Origin: an uncultured Gemmiger sp.
Lineage (GTDB): Bacteria; Bacillota; Clostridia; Oscillospirales; Ruminococcaceae
Assembly: GCA_944388215.1 (NCBI GenBank)
Contig: CALXHT010000004.1
Location: 43,701-107,700, forward strand
Reading direction: 5' to 3'
Length of the DNA stretch: 64,000 bases
Under the pieces are notes generated by a model. The model had not been told where the DNA came from. It saw only the letters and a list, made by a program, of their open reading frames with translations, and ran no database searches. Positions 51,000-59,774 of the stretch are shown piece by piece (position 1 is the first letter of the stretch; each line of letters starts with the position of its first letter). A program made the translations under genes and the position numbers.

Positions 51000-51425
51000 A
51001 TGGCACAGAAAATCACTGGCTACATCAAGCTGCAAATCCCCGCCGGCAAAGCGACTCCGGCTCCCCCCGTTGGTCCTGCCCTGGGCCAGAAGGGCGTCAA
51101 CATCATGGCGTTCACCAAGGAGTTCAACGAGCGTACCAAGAACCAGATGGGCATGATCATCCCCGTCGTCATCACCGTCTACGCTGACCGCTCCTTCAGC
51201 TTCATTACCAAGACCCCCCCGGCGCCCGTTCTGATCAAGAAGGCTGCCGGCATCGACACCGCCTCCGGCGTGCCGAACAAGAACAAGGTCGGCTCCATCA
51301 CCCTGGCCCAGGCCGAGGAGATCGCCAAGACCAAGATGCCCGACCTGAACGCTGCCTCTCTGGAGGCCGCCGTCAGCATGATCAAGGGCACCGCCCGCAG
51401 CATGGGCGTTACCGTTGAGGGTTGA
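51000..51425 (+). CDS. rplK: 50S ribosomal protein L11
   Basis: 141 residues starting [39 protein letters not shown] is the canonical block, and the C-terminus [12 protein letters not shown] is standard. It binds the GTPase-associated region of 23S rRNA and is the substrate of PrmA encoded at 13.7 kb. TTGGAGGTG precedes the ATG. Confidence 0.97.
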   Translation: MAQKITGYIKLQIPAGKATPAPPVGPALGQKGVNIMAFTKEFNERTKNQMGMIIPVVITVYADRSFSFITKTPPAPVLIKKAAGIDTASGVPNKNKVGSITLAQAEEIAKTKMPDLNAASLEAAVSMIKGTARSMGVTVEG

Positions 51426-51443
51426 ACAGGAGGGGAATAAGCA

Positions 51444-52136
51444 ATGAAACACGGCAAGAAATATACCGATGCTGCCAAACTGATCGAGAGCAGCAAGACT
51501 TATGATCCGGCCGAGGCCCTGGAGCTCTGCTGCAAGACCGCGACCGCGAAGTTCGACGAGACCGTCGAGCTGCACGTCCGTCTGGGCGTTGACAGCCGTC
51601 ACGCTGACCAGCAGGTCCGTGGCGCCGTTGTTCTGCCCAACGGTACCGGTAAGAACGTCCGCGTCATCGCCATCGCCAAGGGCGAAGCCGCCAAGGCTGC
51701 CGAGGCTGCCGGTGCGCAGGAGGTCGGTGACGACGATCTGATCGCCAAGATCCAGGGCGGTTACCTGGACTTCGACGTTCTGGTTACCACTCCCGACATG
51801 ATGGGCCGCGTTGGCCGTCTGGGTAAAATCCTTGGTCCCCGTGGCCTGATGCCCAACCCGAAGGCCGGCACTGTGACCCCCGATGTCGGCAAGGCTGTTA
51901 CCGATGCCAAGGCCGGTAAGATCGAGTACCGTCTGGACAAGCAGAACATCATCCATGTGCCCATCGGCAAGGCCTCTTTCGGCCCCGAGAAGCTCATGAC
52001 CAACCTGGACACCGTTCTGGATGCCATCGCCAAGGCGAAGCCCGCTGCGGCCAAGGGCCAGTACTTCAAGAGCGCGACCGTCGCCACCACCATGGGCCCC
52101 GGCGTCCGCGTTGCCACCAACAAGTACGGTGTCTGA
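51444..52136 (+). CDS. rplA: 50S ribosomal protein L1
   Basis: 230 residues with typical L1 stretches: [31 protein letters not shown], and [19 protein letters not shown]. In the family it forms the L1 stalk and can repress its own operon. It is 18 nt after rplK. A new promoter follows for rplJL. Confidence 0.97.
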   Translation: MKHGKKYTDAAKLIESSKTYDPAEALELCCKTATAKFDETVELHVRLGVDSRHADQQVRGAVVLPNGTGKNVRVIAIAKGEAAKAAEAAGAQEVGDDDLIAKIQGGYLDFDVLVTTPDMMGRVGRLGKILGPRGLMPNPKAGTVTPDVGKAVTDAKAGKIEYRLDKQNIIHVPIGKASFGPEKLMTNLDTVLDAIAKAKPAAAKGQYFKSATVATTMGPGVRVATNKYGV

Positions 52137-52165
52137 TCCAGCGTTTGCTGAATTTTAAAAAGTAC

Positions 52166-52194
52166 TTGACAAACGCACGTTTGTGTGCTATATT
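52166..52194 (+). promoter_or_regulatory. Strong sigma-A promoter of rplJ-rplL
   Basis: Perfect TTGACA (52166-52171), 17-nt spacer ending TGC, TATATT (52189-52194). It explains the separate control of rplJL from rplKA. Confidence 0.92.
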
Positions 52195-52199
52195 ATTTA

Positions 52200-52283
52200 A
52201 GCTGTTTTTAAGACAGCAGGTGCCGCAAGGCATAATGGGGTAACCCACCTGCCGAGAAACGTGCGTTTGATTGCTGTGCTTTC
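52200..52283 (+). promoter_or_regulatory. Ribosomal protein L10 leader
   Basis: The structured leader has GCTGTTTTT-AAGACAGC pairing and GCAGGTG with CACCTGC around GCCGCAAGGC, then AACGTGCG. This is the architecture and position of the L10 leader, where L10 or L10(L12)4 binds its own mRNA. It ends in the attenuator hairpin listed next. Confidence 0.8.
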
Positions 52284-52317
52284 AAGCCCTTTTCCCGGCG
52301 ACGGGAGAGGGGCTTTT
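52284..52317 (+). terminator. Attenuator terminator upstream of rplJ
   Basis: A 14-pair stem (52284-52297 with 52302-52315, two G-T) and a four-base loop, followed by T-rich sequence. The coding region starts 62 nt later, so it acts as a conditional terminator. Confidence 0.85.
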
Positions 52318-52378
52318 CTGTTTACACGAAAAGCCGCTTACCGTTACCAAACTGTAAGTGGAACGAGGTGAAATTCAA

Positions 52379-52891
52379 ATGCCCAGTGCAAAGATTCTGG
52401 AATCCAAGAAGGCTCTTGTCAAGGCCCTGAACGAGGAGATCTCTTCTTCTCTGGCCGGTGTGGTTGTCGCGTACAACGGCATCAGCGTGGCCGACGACAC
52501 CAAGCTGCGTAAGGACCTGCGTGAGGCCGGCGTGCACTACATGGTCGTCAAGAACACCATGCTGCGTCTCGCTGTCAAGGGCACCCAGTACGAGGCTCTG
52601 GCCGACTACTTCAAGGGTGACACGGCCATCGCTCTGTCCCCGGAGGACCCGGCTGCTGCGGCTCGCATCCTGTGCAAGTTCGCTGACGCTGACAAGTCCA
52701 AGCGCTTCGTCGTCAAGGGTGGTTTCTGCGATGGTCAGGTGATGGATGCCGCCGGTATCAAGAGCCTGTCTACCATGCCCAACCGCGAGGGTCTGCTCTC
52801 CATGCTGGCCGGCTCCCTCAACGGGATCATCGGCGGTTTGGCTGTCGCCCTGCAGGCGGTTGCCGACAAGCAGGAGGAACCCGCTGCCTGA
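52379..52891 (+). CDS. rplJ: 50S ribosomal protein L10
   Basis: 170 residues beginning MPSAKILESKKALVKALNEE. LREAGVHYMVVKNTMLRLAV is the canonical L10 block. It forms the stalk base and binds L7/L12. GAACGAGGTG precedes the ATG at 52379. It is regulated by the leader and attenuator upstream. Confidence 0.97.
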   Translation: MPSAKILESKKALVKALNEEISSSLAGVVVAYNGISVADDTKLRKDLREAGVHYMVVKNTMLRLAVKGTQYEALADYFKGDTAIALSPEDPAAAARILCKFADADKSKRFVVKGGFCDGQVMDAAGIKSLSTMPNREGLLSMLAGSLNGIIGGLAVALQAVADKQEEPAA

Positions 52892-52980
52892 TTGTAAATC
52901 AAGCTGCATGAGCACCCCGGCGCAGTGCTCGTTCAATCCATGCGCCGCTTAAACACCAAATTATAATGGAGGTAACTACC

Positions 52981-53358
52981 ATGGCTTCTGAGAAGATCAC
53001 TGCCATTGTCGAGTCTGTCAAGACTATGACTGTTCTGGAGCTCAAAGAGCTCGTTGACACCATCTGCGAGGAGTTCGGCGTTTCCGCTGTTGCCGCTGCT
53101 GCTCCCGCTGCCGCCGGCGCTGCTGCCGCTCCCGCTGAGGAAGAAAAGACCGAGTTCGACGTCATCCTGAAGGACGTCGGCGCCAACAAGATGCAGGTCA
53201 TCAAGGCTGTCAAGGAGCTGACCGGCGCTTCCCTGATGGAGGCCAAGAAGCTCGTCGAGACCCCCGATGCCAAGCTGAAGGAGCAGGCTTCCAAGGCCGA
53301 TGCCGAGGAGATGCAGAAGAAGCTGGAAGAAGTCGGCGCCAAGGTCGAGCTGAAGTAA
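52981..53358 (+). CDS. rplL: 50S ribosomal protein L7/L12
   Basis: 125 residues. The N-terminal dimerisation part ([20 protein letters not shown]), an Ala/Pro hinge, and the C-terminal domain ([38 protein letters not shown]) are normal. It is the multicopy stalk protein that recruits elongation factors. AATGGAGG precedes the ATG at 52981. Confidence 0.97.
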   Translation: MASEKITAIVESVKTMTVLELKELVDTICEEFGVSAVAAAAPAAAGAAAAPAEEEKTEFDVILKDVGANKMQVIKAVKELTGASLMEAKKLVETPDAKLKEQASKADAEEMQKKLEEVGAKVELK

Positions 53359-53381
53359 TTCAGTTTTCCGGACTGATTCAC

Positions 53382-53417
53382 AACACCGCATGGTTTCACC
53401 GCCATGTGGTGTTTTTT
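53382..53417 (+). terminator. Rho-independent terminator after rplL
   Basis: AACACCGCATGG (53382-53393) pairs with CCATGTGGTGTT (53402-53413), one G-T, followed by TTTT. Confidence 0.9.
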
Positions 53418-53475
53418 GTTTTGCACACAAAAACAGCACGGTGCCGTAAGGCATCGCGCTGCCGGGAGATCCGTA

Positions 53476-53931
53476 TCAGAAAATGGGCTGCCGCCGCGCA
53501 GCATTGCGGGGGTTCTTCTCGGGCGGCAGGCCGGTGCATTTGCCGTACATATCCTTCAAAAGGACGTTGCGTCGTACAATCCCGATGAACACATTGCGGT
53601 CATCCACCACCGGCACGAAGTTCTGGTCGATGGCGGCCCGCAGCAGGGTGGGCATATCGGTGGTGACGGTCACCGCCTTGTAATCCCGGCGCCGGGGGAA
53701 GCTGGCGATGGGTACATCCTCGCTGGCCTCCAGGTCCAGCCCGTGGAGGTTTTTCATGCCCCACAGGATGTCGCCCTCGGTGATGGAACCCACATACTCG
53801 CCGTTGCGCTTCAGAACGGGGATGGTGGCAAAGCGTTGGTTGGCCCACTTCTCCAGTGTCTGGCGCAGGGTGAAGTCTTCGTAGATGTACAATACGTCCT
53901 GCTTGGGTGTCAAAAAGAACAAAAGATTCAT
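53476..53931 (-). CDS. CBS-domain pair protein
   Basis: 151 residues, cytoplasmic, consisting of two CBS motifs (RFATIPVLKRNGEYVGSITEGDI and FVPVVDDRNVFIGIVRR, listed in parts). It probably binds an adenine nucleotide or another regulatory ligand. The start is the ATG at 53931 after AAAGGAGTG; an upstream extension has no ribosome site. It faces rplL and is divergent from asp23. Function unknown. Confidence 0.88.
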   Translation of the reverse strand: MNLLFFLTPKQDVLYIYEDFTLRQTLEKWANQRFATIPVLKRNGEYVGSITEGDILWGMKNLHGLDLEASEDVPIASFPRRRDYKAVTVTTDMPTLLRAAIDQNFVPVVDDRNVFIGIVRRNVLLKDMYGKCTGLPPEKNPRNAARRQPIF

Positions 53932-54051
53932 GCTTGAATGCACTCCTTTTGGTGGTAGTGTTGGTTCTATAATCAGTATATACGTTCGACCTGTAAACTT
54001 TGTGAATGGATTGTTAAAAAACAACCGCTCAGATTTTTCTTGAAAAAAGAC

Positions 54052-54080
54052 TGTTCAAACGGGAAAAAGTGGTGTATAAT
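54052..54080 (+). promoter_or_regulatory. Promoter of asp23-dak2
   Basis: Perfect TATAAT (54075-54080). The -35 TGTTCA (54052-54057) at 17 nt is weak. Confidence 0.6.
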
Positions 54081-54114
54081 AAACCTAATTAAGCCCAACA
54101 AAGGAGGATCGCAG

Positions 54115-54468
54115 ATGATCACCAAGGTGAATCCTTACGGACATATCTCTTTGACCAACGATTATTTCTCCGGCCTGGTGGAGCAGGCGGCCAAACAGTG
54201 CTACGGCATCGCCGCCATGGGACAGGCCCCGGCGGAAAGCGTTGTGCGCAATGCGCTGCGCACCGGCAGTCTGCCGCCGAAGGGCGTCACCGTCACGCAG
54301 GAGGGCGGACGTCTGGTCATCGCGCTGCATATTAAAGTGGGGTATGGGCTCAATATCTCTACCATTACGCAAAGCATCACGCACCGCGTCAAGGACGAAG
54401 TGGAGCATGCCACCGGCCTGAAGGTTGCGCGCATTGATGTGTATGTGGATGATATTCTGGCAGATTGA
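54115..54468 (+). CDS. Asp23/Gls24 family envelope-stress protein
   Basis: 117 residues from the ATG at 54115 behind AAAGGAGG. Asp23 features are YGHISLTNDYFSGLVEQAAK, KGVTVTQEGGRLVIALHIKV, then YGLNISTITQSITHRVKDEV. The role in the family is linked to cell-wall stress. It is 20 nt before the DAK2-domain gene, the common Firmicute pairing. Confidence 0.93.
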   Translation: MITKVNPYGHISLTNDYFSGLVEQAAKQCYGIAAMGQAPAESVVRNALRTGSLPPKGVTVTQEGGRLVIALHIKVGYGLNISTITQSITHRVKDEVEHATGLKVARIDVYVDDILAD

Positions 54469-54488
54469 AACATGAGGTGTAACATACG

Positions 54489-56174
54489 ATGATTACTGGT
54501 CAGATCCTGCGCGACGCCATTCTTTCCGGCGCCAACAATATTGCCAATCAGCGCACCCGGGTGGATGAGCTGAATGTTTTCCCTGTTCCGGACGGTGACA
54601 CCGGCACGAATATGAGCATGACGGTGGGTGCCGCCACCCGGGAACTGGAAGCCCTGTCCGACAGCTGCACGGTGGCGGAAGCCAGCAAGACGGCTGCCTC
54701 CGCCATGCTGCGCGGCGCCCGCGGCAACTCCGGCGTTATTACCAGCCTGCTGTTCCGTGGCTTTTCAAAGGCCCTGAAGGACAAGACCGAGGCCAGCGCC
54801 GCCGATCTGGCAGCGGCGCTGCAGATGGGTGTTGACGCAGCCTACAAGGCCGTCATGAAGCCCACCGAGGGCACCATCCTGACCGTCACCCGTCTGGCGG
54901 CGGAGAAGGCCCAGCAGTGCACCGAGATGGAAGTCCCCGCCATGTGGGACGCCATGCTGGAGGCTGCCCAGACCGCTCTGGATGACACGCCCAATCTGCT
55001 GCCTGTGCTGAAGAAGGCCGGCGTGGTGGATGCCGGCGGCCAGGGCATTCTGCTGGTCTTCGAGGGCATGAAGCAGGTCTTTGACGGCGGCGAGATCATC
55101 GCCGGTGCCGAAGTGGCTGCCAAGCCCAAGGTTTCCAGTGAGTCTGCCGGCAAGGGTGTCTTTGCCGACGACCTGATGAAGGTGGAGGACATCAAGAACG
55201 GTTACTGCACCCAGTTCCTGCTCCACAAGAATGCCGATGCCAGCGTCACCCGTCTGCGCGCCTTCCTGGAGTCCAACGGCGACTCTGTGGTGGTCATCGA
55301 GGACGACGACGTGGCCAACTGCCATGTGCATACTTCCGACCCCGGCATGATGCTGTCGGAGGCCATCAAGTACGGCTACCTGACCGACTTCAAGATCGAG
55401 AACATGCATGAACAGTTCCTTGCCCGCCAGAAGCAGGGCAAGGGGCTGGAGAAGCAGGCCCAGGCCGAGGAAAAGAAGGAGAGCGAGTTCACCTACGCTG
55501 CAGTGGACCCCGAGCGGGAGTACGGCTTTGTGGCTGTAGCTGCCGGCGAGGGTCTGAAGAATGTCTTCACCGACCTGGGCGTGGATGCCGTGGTCAGCGG
55601 CGGCCAGACGATGAACCCCTCCACCGAGGATATCCTGGCGGCCATCCAGAGCGTGCCGGCCAAGACGGTGCTGGTACTGCCCAACAACAAGAACATCATC
55701 ATGGCCTCCGAGCAGGCGCAGAAGCTGGCGGACCGCAAGGTCATTGTATTGCCCACCCGCACGGTACCCCAGGGCATGACGGCCATGCTGAACTTTGACC
55801 CTGAGGTCAAGCCCGACGAGAACGCCGTCAACATGATGCAGGCTGCGGACCGCGTGAGCACCGGTCTGGTGACTTACGCCGCCCGGGACAGCGAGTTCGA
55901 CGGCAAGCCCATCAAGAAGGGCGAGATCATGGCGCTGGAGAACGGCAAGATCGTGGCCACCGGCACCGACATCGTCAAGGTCACCTACCGTCTGGCCCGC
56001 TCCATGCGCAAGAAGGACACCCAGTTCATCACGGTGATTTCGGGCTGCGATGTGAGCGACGAGGACGCCGAGCACACCACCGATCTGGTCCGCGCCAAGT
56101 GCGGCGGCAACATTGAGGTCAGCCATATCAGCGGCGGTCAGCCGGTGTATTACTACATGATCTCGGTGGAGTAA
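54489..56174 (+). CDS. DAK2-domain protein, fatty-acid kinase FakA-like
   Basis: 561 residues. The N-terminal DAK2 ATP-binding domain (~1-200) has VDELNVFPVPDGDTGTNMSM and MLRGARGNSGVITSLLFRGF. The rest matches the DegV-like/Dak-associated C-terminal domain (~300-561). Homologues phosphorylate fatty acids handed over by FakB so that they can enter phospholipid synthesis. No fakB-like gene is seen here. It stands between asp23 and recG with a terminator before recG. Confidence 0.9.
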   Translation: MITGQILRDAILSGANNIANQRTRVDELNVFPVPDGDTGTNMSMTVGAATRELEALSDSCTVAEASKTAASAMLRGARGNSGVITSLLFRGFSKALKDKTEASAADLAAALQMGVDAAYKAVMKPTEGTILTVTRLAAEKAQQCTEMEVPAMWDAMLEAAQTALDDTPNLLPVLKKAGVVDAGGQGILLVFEGMKQVFDGGEIIAGAEVAAKPKVSSESAGKGVFADDLMKVEDIKNGYCTQFLLHKNADASVTRLRAFLESNGDSVVVIEDDDVANCHVHTSDPGMMLSEAIKYGYLTDFKIENMHEQFLARQKQGKGLEKQAQAEEKKESEFTYAAVDPEREYGFVAVAAGEGLKNVFTDLGVDAVVSGGQTMNPSTEDILAAIQSVPAKTVLVLPNNKNIIMASEQAQKLADRKVIVLPTRTVPQGMTAMLNFDPEVKPDENAVNMMQAADRVSTGLVTYAARDSEFDGKPIKKGEIMALENGKIVATGTDIVKVTYRLARSMRKKDTQFITVISGCDVSDEDAEHTTDLVRAKCGGNIEVSHISGGQPVYYYMISVE

Positions 56175-56192
56175 GCGGCAAGCAAACAAGAC

Positions 56193-56232
56193 AAAAGGCG
56201 AATTTGGGAAGGTTCCGAGTTCGCCTTTTTCC
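56193..56232 (+). terminator. Rho-independent terminator after the DAK2-domain gene
   Basis: AAAAGGCGAA (56193-56202) pairs with TTCGCCTTTT (56220-56229), followed by a further T and CCTTTA. The long loop includes a GGAA/TTCC pairing. Confidence 0.8.
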
Positions 56233-56277
56233 TTTATGGCGGTCCGCCGCCCATCCAAGACAGAAAGGAGGTTCCGT

Positions 56278-58320
56278 ATGGCCACCATCGACAGTTCCAT
56301 TCAATATCTGAAGGGCGTGGGCCCTGCCTTTGCCAAAAAGTTTGAAAAACTGGGCATCCGCACCATCCGGGACCTGCTGCTCTGCTATCCCCGCAAATAC
56401 ATCGATTATACTCAGCCCTACACGGTGGCATCGGCCCCCTACGATGTGGACTGCTGCGTCAAGGCCACCGTGCTGCAGAAGGAGCCTGCCCGGCGCATCA
56501 AGGGCGGACGGGTGCTCAGCCGGGCGCTGGCCGCCGATGATTCCGGCGTGCTGATGCTGTCCTGGTTCAACGCTTCCTATGCAGCCGACAAGCTCATCGT
56601 GGGCGAAACCTATTATTTTGAAGGAAGGGTCGGCGGCACGCTGACCCACCGGGAACTGCTGCACCCGCTGGTGCGCACCGAAGCCCAGGTGGCGGCCAGT
56701 CCCTTCGTGCCGGTCTACCATGGCACCGAGGGCTTGCCGGCATCCCGGCAGGCCAGCTGTGCCCAGGCGGCACTGGCCTATGTGGGGGAGCTGCAGGACC
56801 CGCTGCCGGCGGAACTGCTGACCCGTTACCGGATGCCCAACAAGGCCCAGGCGGTGCGGGCTGTCCATGCGCCCCGCAACCAGGCGGATCTGGCCGCAGG
56901 ACGCCGCCGCCTGATCTTTGAAGAACTGTACCTGCTGCAGATCGGCATCTTTCTGCTGCGCAGCCATGGCCGCCGGGAGACCAGCGCTCCCATGCGGCCG
57001 CTGAATCTGGCACCCTTCTGGGGCAGCCTGCCCTATGCGCCCACCGGCGCCCAGCGCCGTGCCACCGAGGAGATCACCCGGGACCTCTGCGGCAAGGTAC
57101 CCATGAACCGTCTGCTGCAGGGGGATGTGGGCAGCGGCAAAACGCTGGTGGCGGCCGCGGCCATCTGGTTCGCCGCCCAGAACGGATGGCAGAGCGCCAT
57201 GCTGGCGCCCACCGAGATCCTGGCCCGGCAGCATGCGGCCACACTGGCGGACCGGCTGGAGCCCTTCGGCATCAATGTGACGCTGCTGGTGGGCGGCATG
57301 AAGGCCAGCGAGAAGCGCATCGCCCTGGCGGCCATCGCCGACGGCCGGGCGGGTCTGGTGGTGGGCACCCATGCGGTGCTCACCGAGTCGGTGGTGTTCA
57401 AAAACCTTGGCCTTGCCATTGTGGACGAGCAGCATCGCTTCGGCGTGCGGCAACGGGGACTGCTGGCCGGCAAGGCGCAGAGCCCCCATCTGCTGGTCAT
57501 GAGTGCCACACCCATCCCGCGCACCCTGGGCCTTTTGATGTACGGCGATCTGGATATCTCGGTGCTGGATGAACTGCCGCCCGGCCGCAAACCCATCAAG
57601 ACCTGGTTCATCAACGGCAAAAAGCGGCGGGATATGTACGGCTTCCTGGATAAGCAGATCGAAGCCGGGCATCAGGTGTACATTGTATGCCCGGCCATCG
57701 AGGAGAACGAGCTGGACACCGGCATGCAGGCGGTGAACAAGTACTATACCGAGGTGGCCTGCGCCATGCTGCCCCACCGGCGGATCGGCCTGCTCCACGG
57801 CAAGATGAAGCCCAAGGAGAAGGACGAGGTCATGCAGCAGTTCAAGGCCGGGGAGCTGGACGTGCTGGTTTCCACCACCGTCATCGAGGTGGGGGTGGAC
57901 GTGCCCAACGCCACGGCCATGGTTATTGAGAATGCCGAGCGGTTCGGCCTTTCGGCGCTGCACCAGCTGCGGGGCCGGGTGGGCCGGGGCGCGGCGGATT
58001 CCTGCTGCATCCTGATCTCGGACAATGAAAACGATTCGGTGCGGGAGCGTCTGCGCTTTCTGTGCCATACTTCGGACGGCTTCGCGGTGGCAAAATACGA
58101 CCTGGAAACCCGGGGGCCCGGCGACTTCTTCGGCCAGGCCCAGCACGGTCTGCCCACCCTGCGTGTGGCGGACCTGGTGCAGGATACCCGCACGCTGCGG
58201 GTGGCCCAGGACGAGGCCAAGGCGCTGCTGGCGGGGGACCCCAATCTGACGGATCCGGCCCACCGGGCCCTTTCCGACGAGGTGGAGCGGCTGTTTGCCA
58301 CGGCCGGAGCCATGAATTAA
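56278..58320 (+). CDS. recG: ATP-dependent DNA helicase RecG
   Basis: Branch-migration helicase for stalled forks, 680 residues. The N-terminal wedge domain (SIQYLKGVGPAFAKKFEKLG) precedes helicase motifs: LLQGDVGSGKTLVAAA near residue 281, VDEQHRFGVRQR, MSATPIPRTLGLLMYG, then STTVIEVGVDVPNA and HQLRGRVGRG. The start is the ATG at 56278 after GAAAGGAGG. Length and order are normal for RecG. Confidence 0.97.
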   Translation: MATIDSSIQYLKGVGPAFAKKFEKLGIRTIRDLLLCYPRKYIDYTQPYTVASAPYDVDCCVKATVLQKEPARRIKGGRVLSRALAADDSGVLMLSWFNASYAADKLIVGETYYFEGRVGGTLTHRELLHPLVRTEAQVAASPFVPVYHGTEGLPASRQASCAQAALAYVGELQDPLPAELLTRYRMPNKAQAVRAVHAPRNQADLAAGRRRLIFEELYLLQIGIFLLRSHGRRETSAPMRPLNLAPFWGSLPYAPTGAQRRATEEITRDLCGKVPMNRLLQGDVGSGKTLVAAAAIWFAAQNGWQSAMLAPTEILARQHAATLADRLEPFGINVTLLVGGMKASEKRIALAAIADGRAGLVVGTHAVLTESVVFKNLGLAIVDEQHRFGVRQRGLLAGKAQSPHLLVMSATPIPRTLGLLMYGDLDISVLDELPPGRKPIKTWFINGKKRRDMYGFLDKQIEAGHQVYIVCPAIEENELDTGMQAVNKYYTEVACAMLPHRRIGLLHGKMKPKEKDEVMQQFKAGELDVLVSTTVIEVGVDVPNATAMVIENAERFGLSALHQLRGRVGRGAADSCCILISDNENDSVRERLRFLCHTSDGFAVAKYDLETRGPGDFFGQAQHGLPTLRVADLVQDTRTLRVAQDEAKALLAGDPNLTDPAHRALSDEVERLFATAGAMN

Positions 58321-58353
58321 ATCCCCGAATCCCTTTTATTTCCGGGGAAAGTT

Positions 58354-58362
58354 TGCTATACT
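58354..58362 (+). promoter_or_regulatory. Extended -10 promoter of dacA-pncB
   Basis: TGC plus TATACT (58357-58362); the -35 TTTTAT is poor. It overlaps the end of a weak CCCCG/CGGGG hairpin after recG. Confidence 0.5.
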
Positions 58363-58405
58363 AAAAGATAAATCGGAGAGAACCAACCCTGAACAGAGGA
58401 ACCAC

Positions 58406-59743
58406 ATGCTTATGAAACGATTCTGGGCACTGTTTTGCACCGTTGTGCTGACCTTTGTGCTGGTACTGCCGGTGGCGGCGGAAGGGGAGAGCAGTGCACT
58501 GTCTGCCGACGCGCCGGAACTGACGGCCCCGGCGGGCTATGTCGTCAACCTGGACACCAATATTGTGGTGTACGACAAGAACAGCGACACCCAGCTGCAG
58601 GCGGCCAGTCTGACCAAGATGATGACCTGCCTTCTGATGCTGGAGCAGTATCAGGATCAGCTGGACACCATCACGGTCACGGCGCCCAGCTATATCTATG
58701 ATTTGATCTGGGAGAAGACCACCAACGCCTCCACGGCGGATATCCGCAAGGGGGAGACCCAGACACTGCGCAATCTGCTCTATGCCATGCTGCTGCCCAG
58801 CGCCAACGAGGCAGCCTATATTGTGGCGGACTATATGGGCGGCGGCAGCATCGACAACTTTGTGGCCATGATGAACGACGAGGCGGCGGCCATCGGCTGC
58901 ACGGGCACGACCTTCGCGGACCCCTGCGGTCTGGATGAACGCAACGTCACCACGGCCAAGGACGCCTACCTGATTCTGCGGGCCCTGACAGCCTACGACG
59001 TGGTGGGGACCGTCATGGCGACGGCCAGCTATGACATGGGCACCAACGACCGGTATACCACGCCCGGCACCTATATCATCCAGAACACCAACAAGATGAT
59101 CTCCAACACCAGCTACTACCGGGCCTACACCAAAGGCGGCAAGACCGGCAGCCTGGGCGAATGGCAGAACTTTGCGGGCTGGCACAGCCAGGATGGCGAG
59201 AACTACATCAGTGTGCTGCTCAACGTGCCCAACTCCACCGATGAGGAGGGCGGCCGTCCGGCGCTGCTGGAGACCGGCACACTGATGGACTGGGTCTATG
59301 CCACCTATACCATTGCCCCGGCGCTGGATACCACCCAGCCCATCACCGAGAGCCGGGTGGTCTACTCCACCCAGACCGATACCGTCATGCTCTACCCGGC
59401 GGACGATATGATGACGCTGCTGCCCCGGGAGGGCGGTGCAGCGCTGACCGAGCAGGTTTTTAACCTGCCGGACCACCTGACAGCGCCCCTGAAACAGGGG
59501 GACGTGGTGGGCACCGTGACGCTGACCATCGAAGGAGAGAGCATCGGCACGGTGGACCTGATTGCAGGCAGCGACGTGGACCGCAACCAGATGTTGTATA
59601 CGATTTCCCGTGTGGGAGAGTTCTTCTCCAGCACCTATTTTAAAGTGGTCATCATGCTGACGATGGCGGTCATTGCCGTCTATGCGTTTGTGTGGGTCCT
59701 GTCCATTCTGGGCGTTTGGAGCCGGGAAAGTGAAGACAAATAA
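58406..59743 (+). CDS. D-alanyl-D-alanine carboxypeptidase (PBP5/DacA/DacF family)
   Basis: Low-molecular-weight penicillin-binding protein that trims the pentapeptide. It has 445 residues with a signal peptide (~1-25). SxxK is ASLTKMMTCLL, SxN is LPSANEAAYIVADYM, and KTG is KGGKTGSLGEW. The C-terminal ~50 residues carry a membrane anchor helix at ~410-435 and a short cytoplasmic tail. AGAGGA precedes the ATG. It resembles DacA and the spore DacF; I cannot tell which. pncB follows after 31 nt. Confidence 0.93.
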   Translation: MLMKRFWALFCTVVLTFVLVLPVAAEGESSALSADAPELTAPAGYVVNLDTNIVVYDKNSDTQLQAASLTKMMTCLLMLEQYQDQLDTITVTAPSYIYDLIWEKTTNASTADIRKGETQTLRNLLYAMLLPSANEAAYIVADYMGGGSIDNFVAMMNDEAAAIGCTGTTFADPCGLDERNVTTAKDAYLILRALTAYDVVGTVMATASYDMGTNDRYTTPGTYIIQNTNKMISNTSYYRAYTKGGKTGSLGEWQNFAGWHSQDGENYISVLLNVPNSTDEEGGRPALLETGTLMDWVYATYTIAPALDTTQPITESRVVYSTQTDTVMLYPADDMMTLLPREGGAALTEQVFNLPDHLTAPLKQGDVVGTVTLTIEGESIGTVDLIAGSDVDRNQMLYTISRVGEFFSSTYFKVVIMLTMAVIAVYAFVWVLSILGVWSRESEDK

Positions 59744-59774
59744 GGCCGGAAAAATCCATCAGGAGGAAAAGACC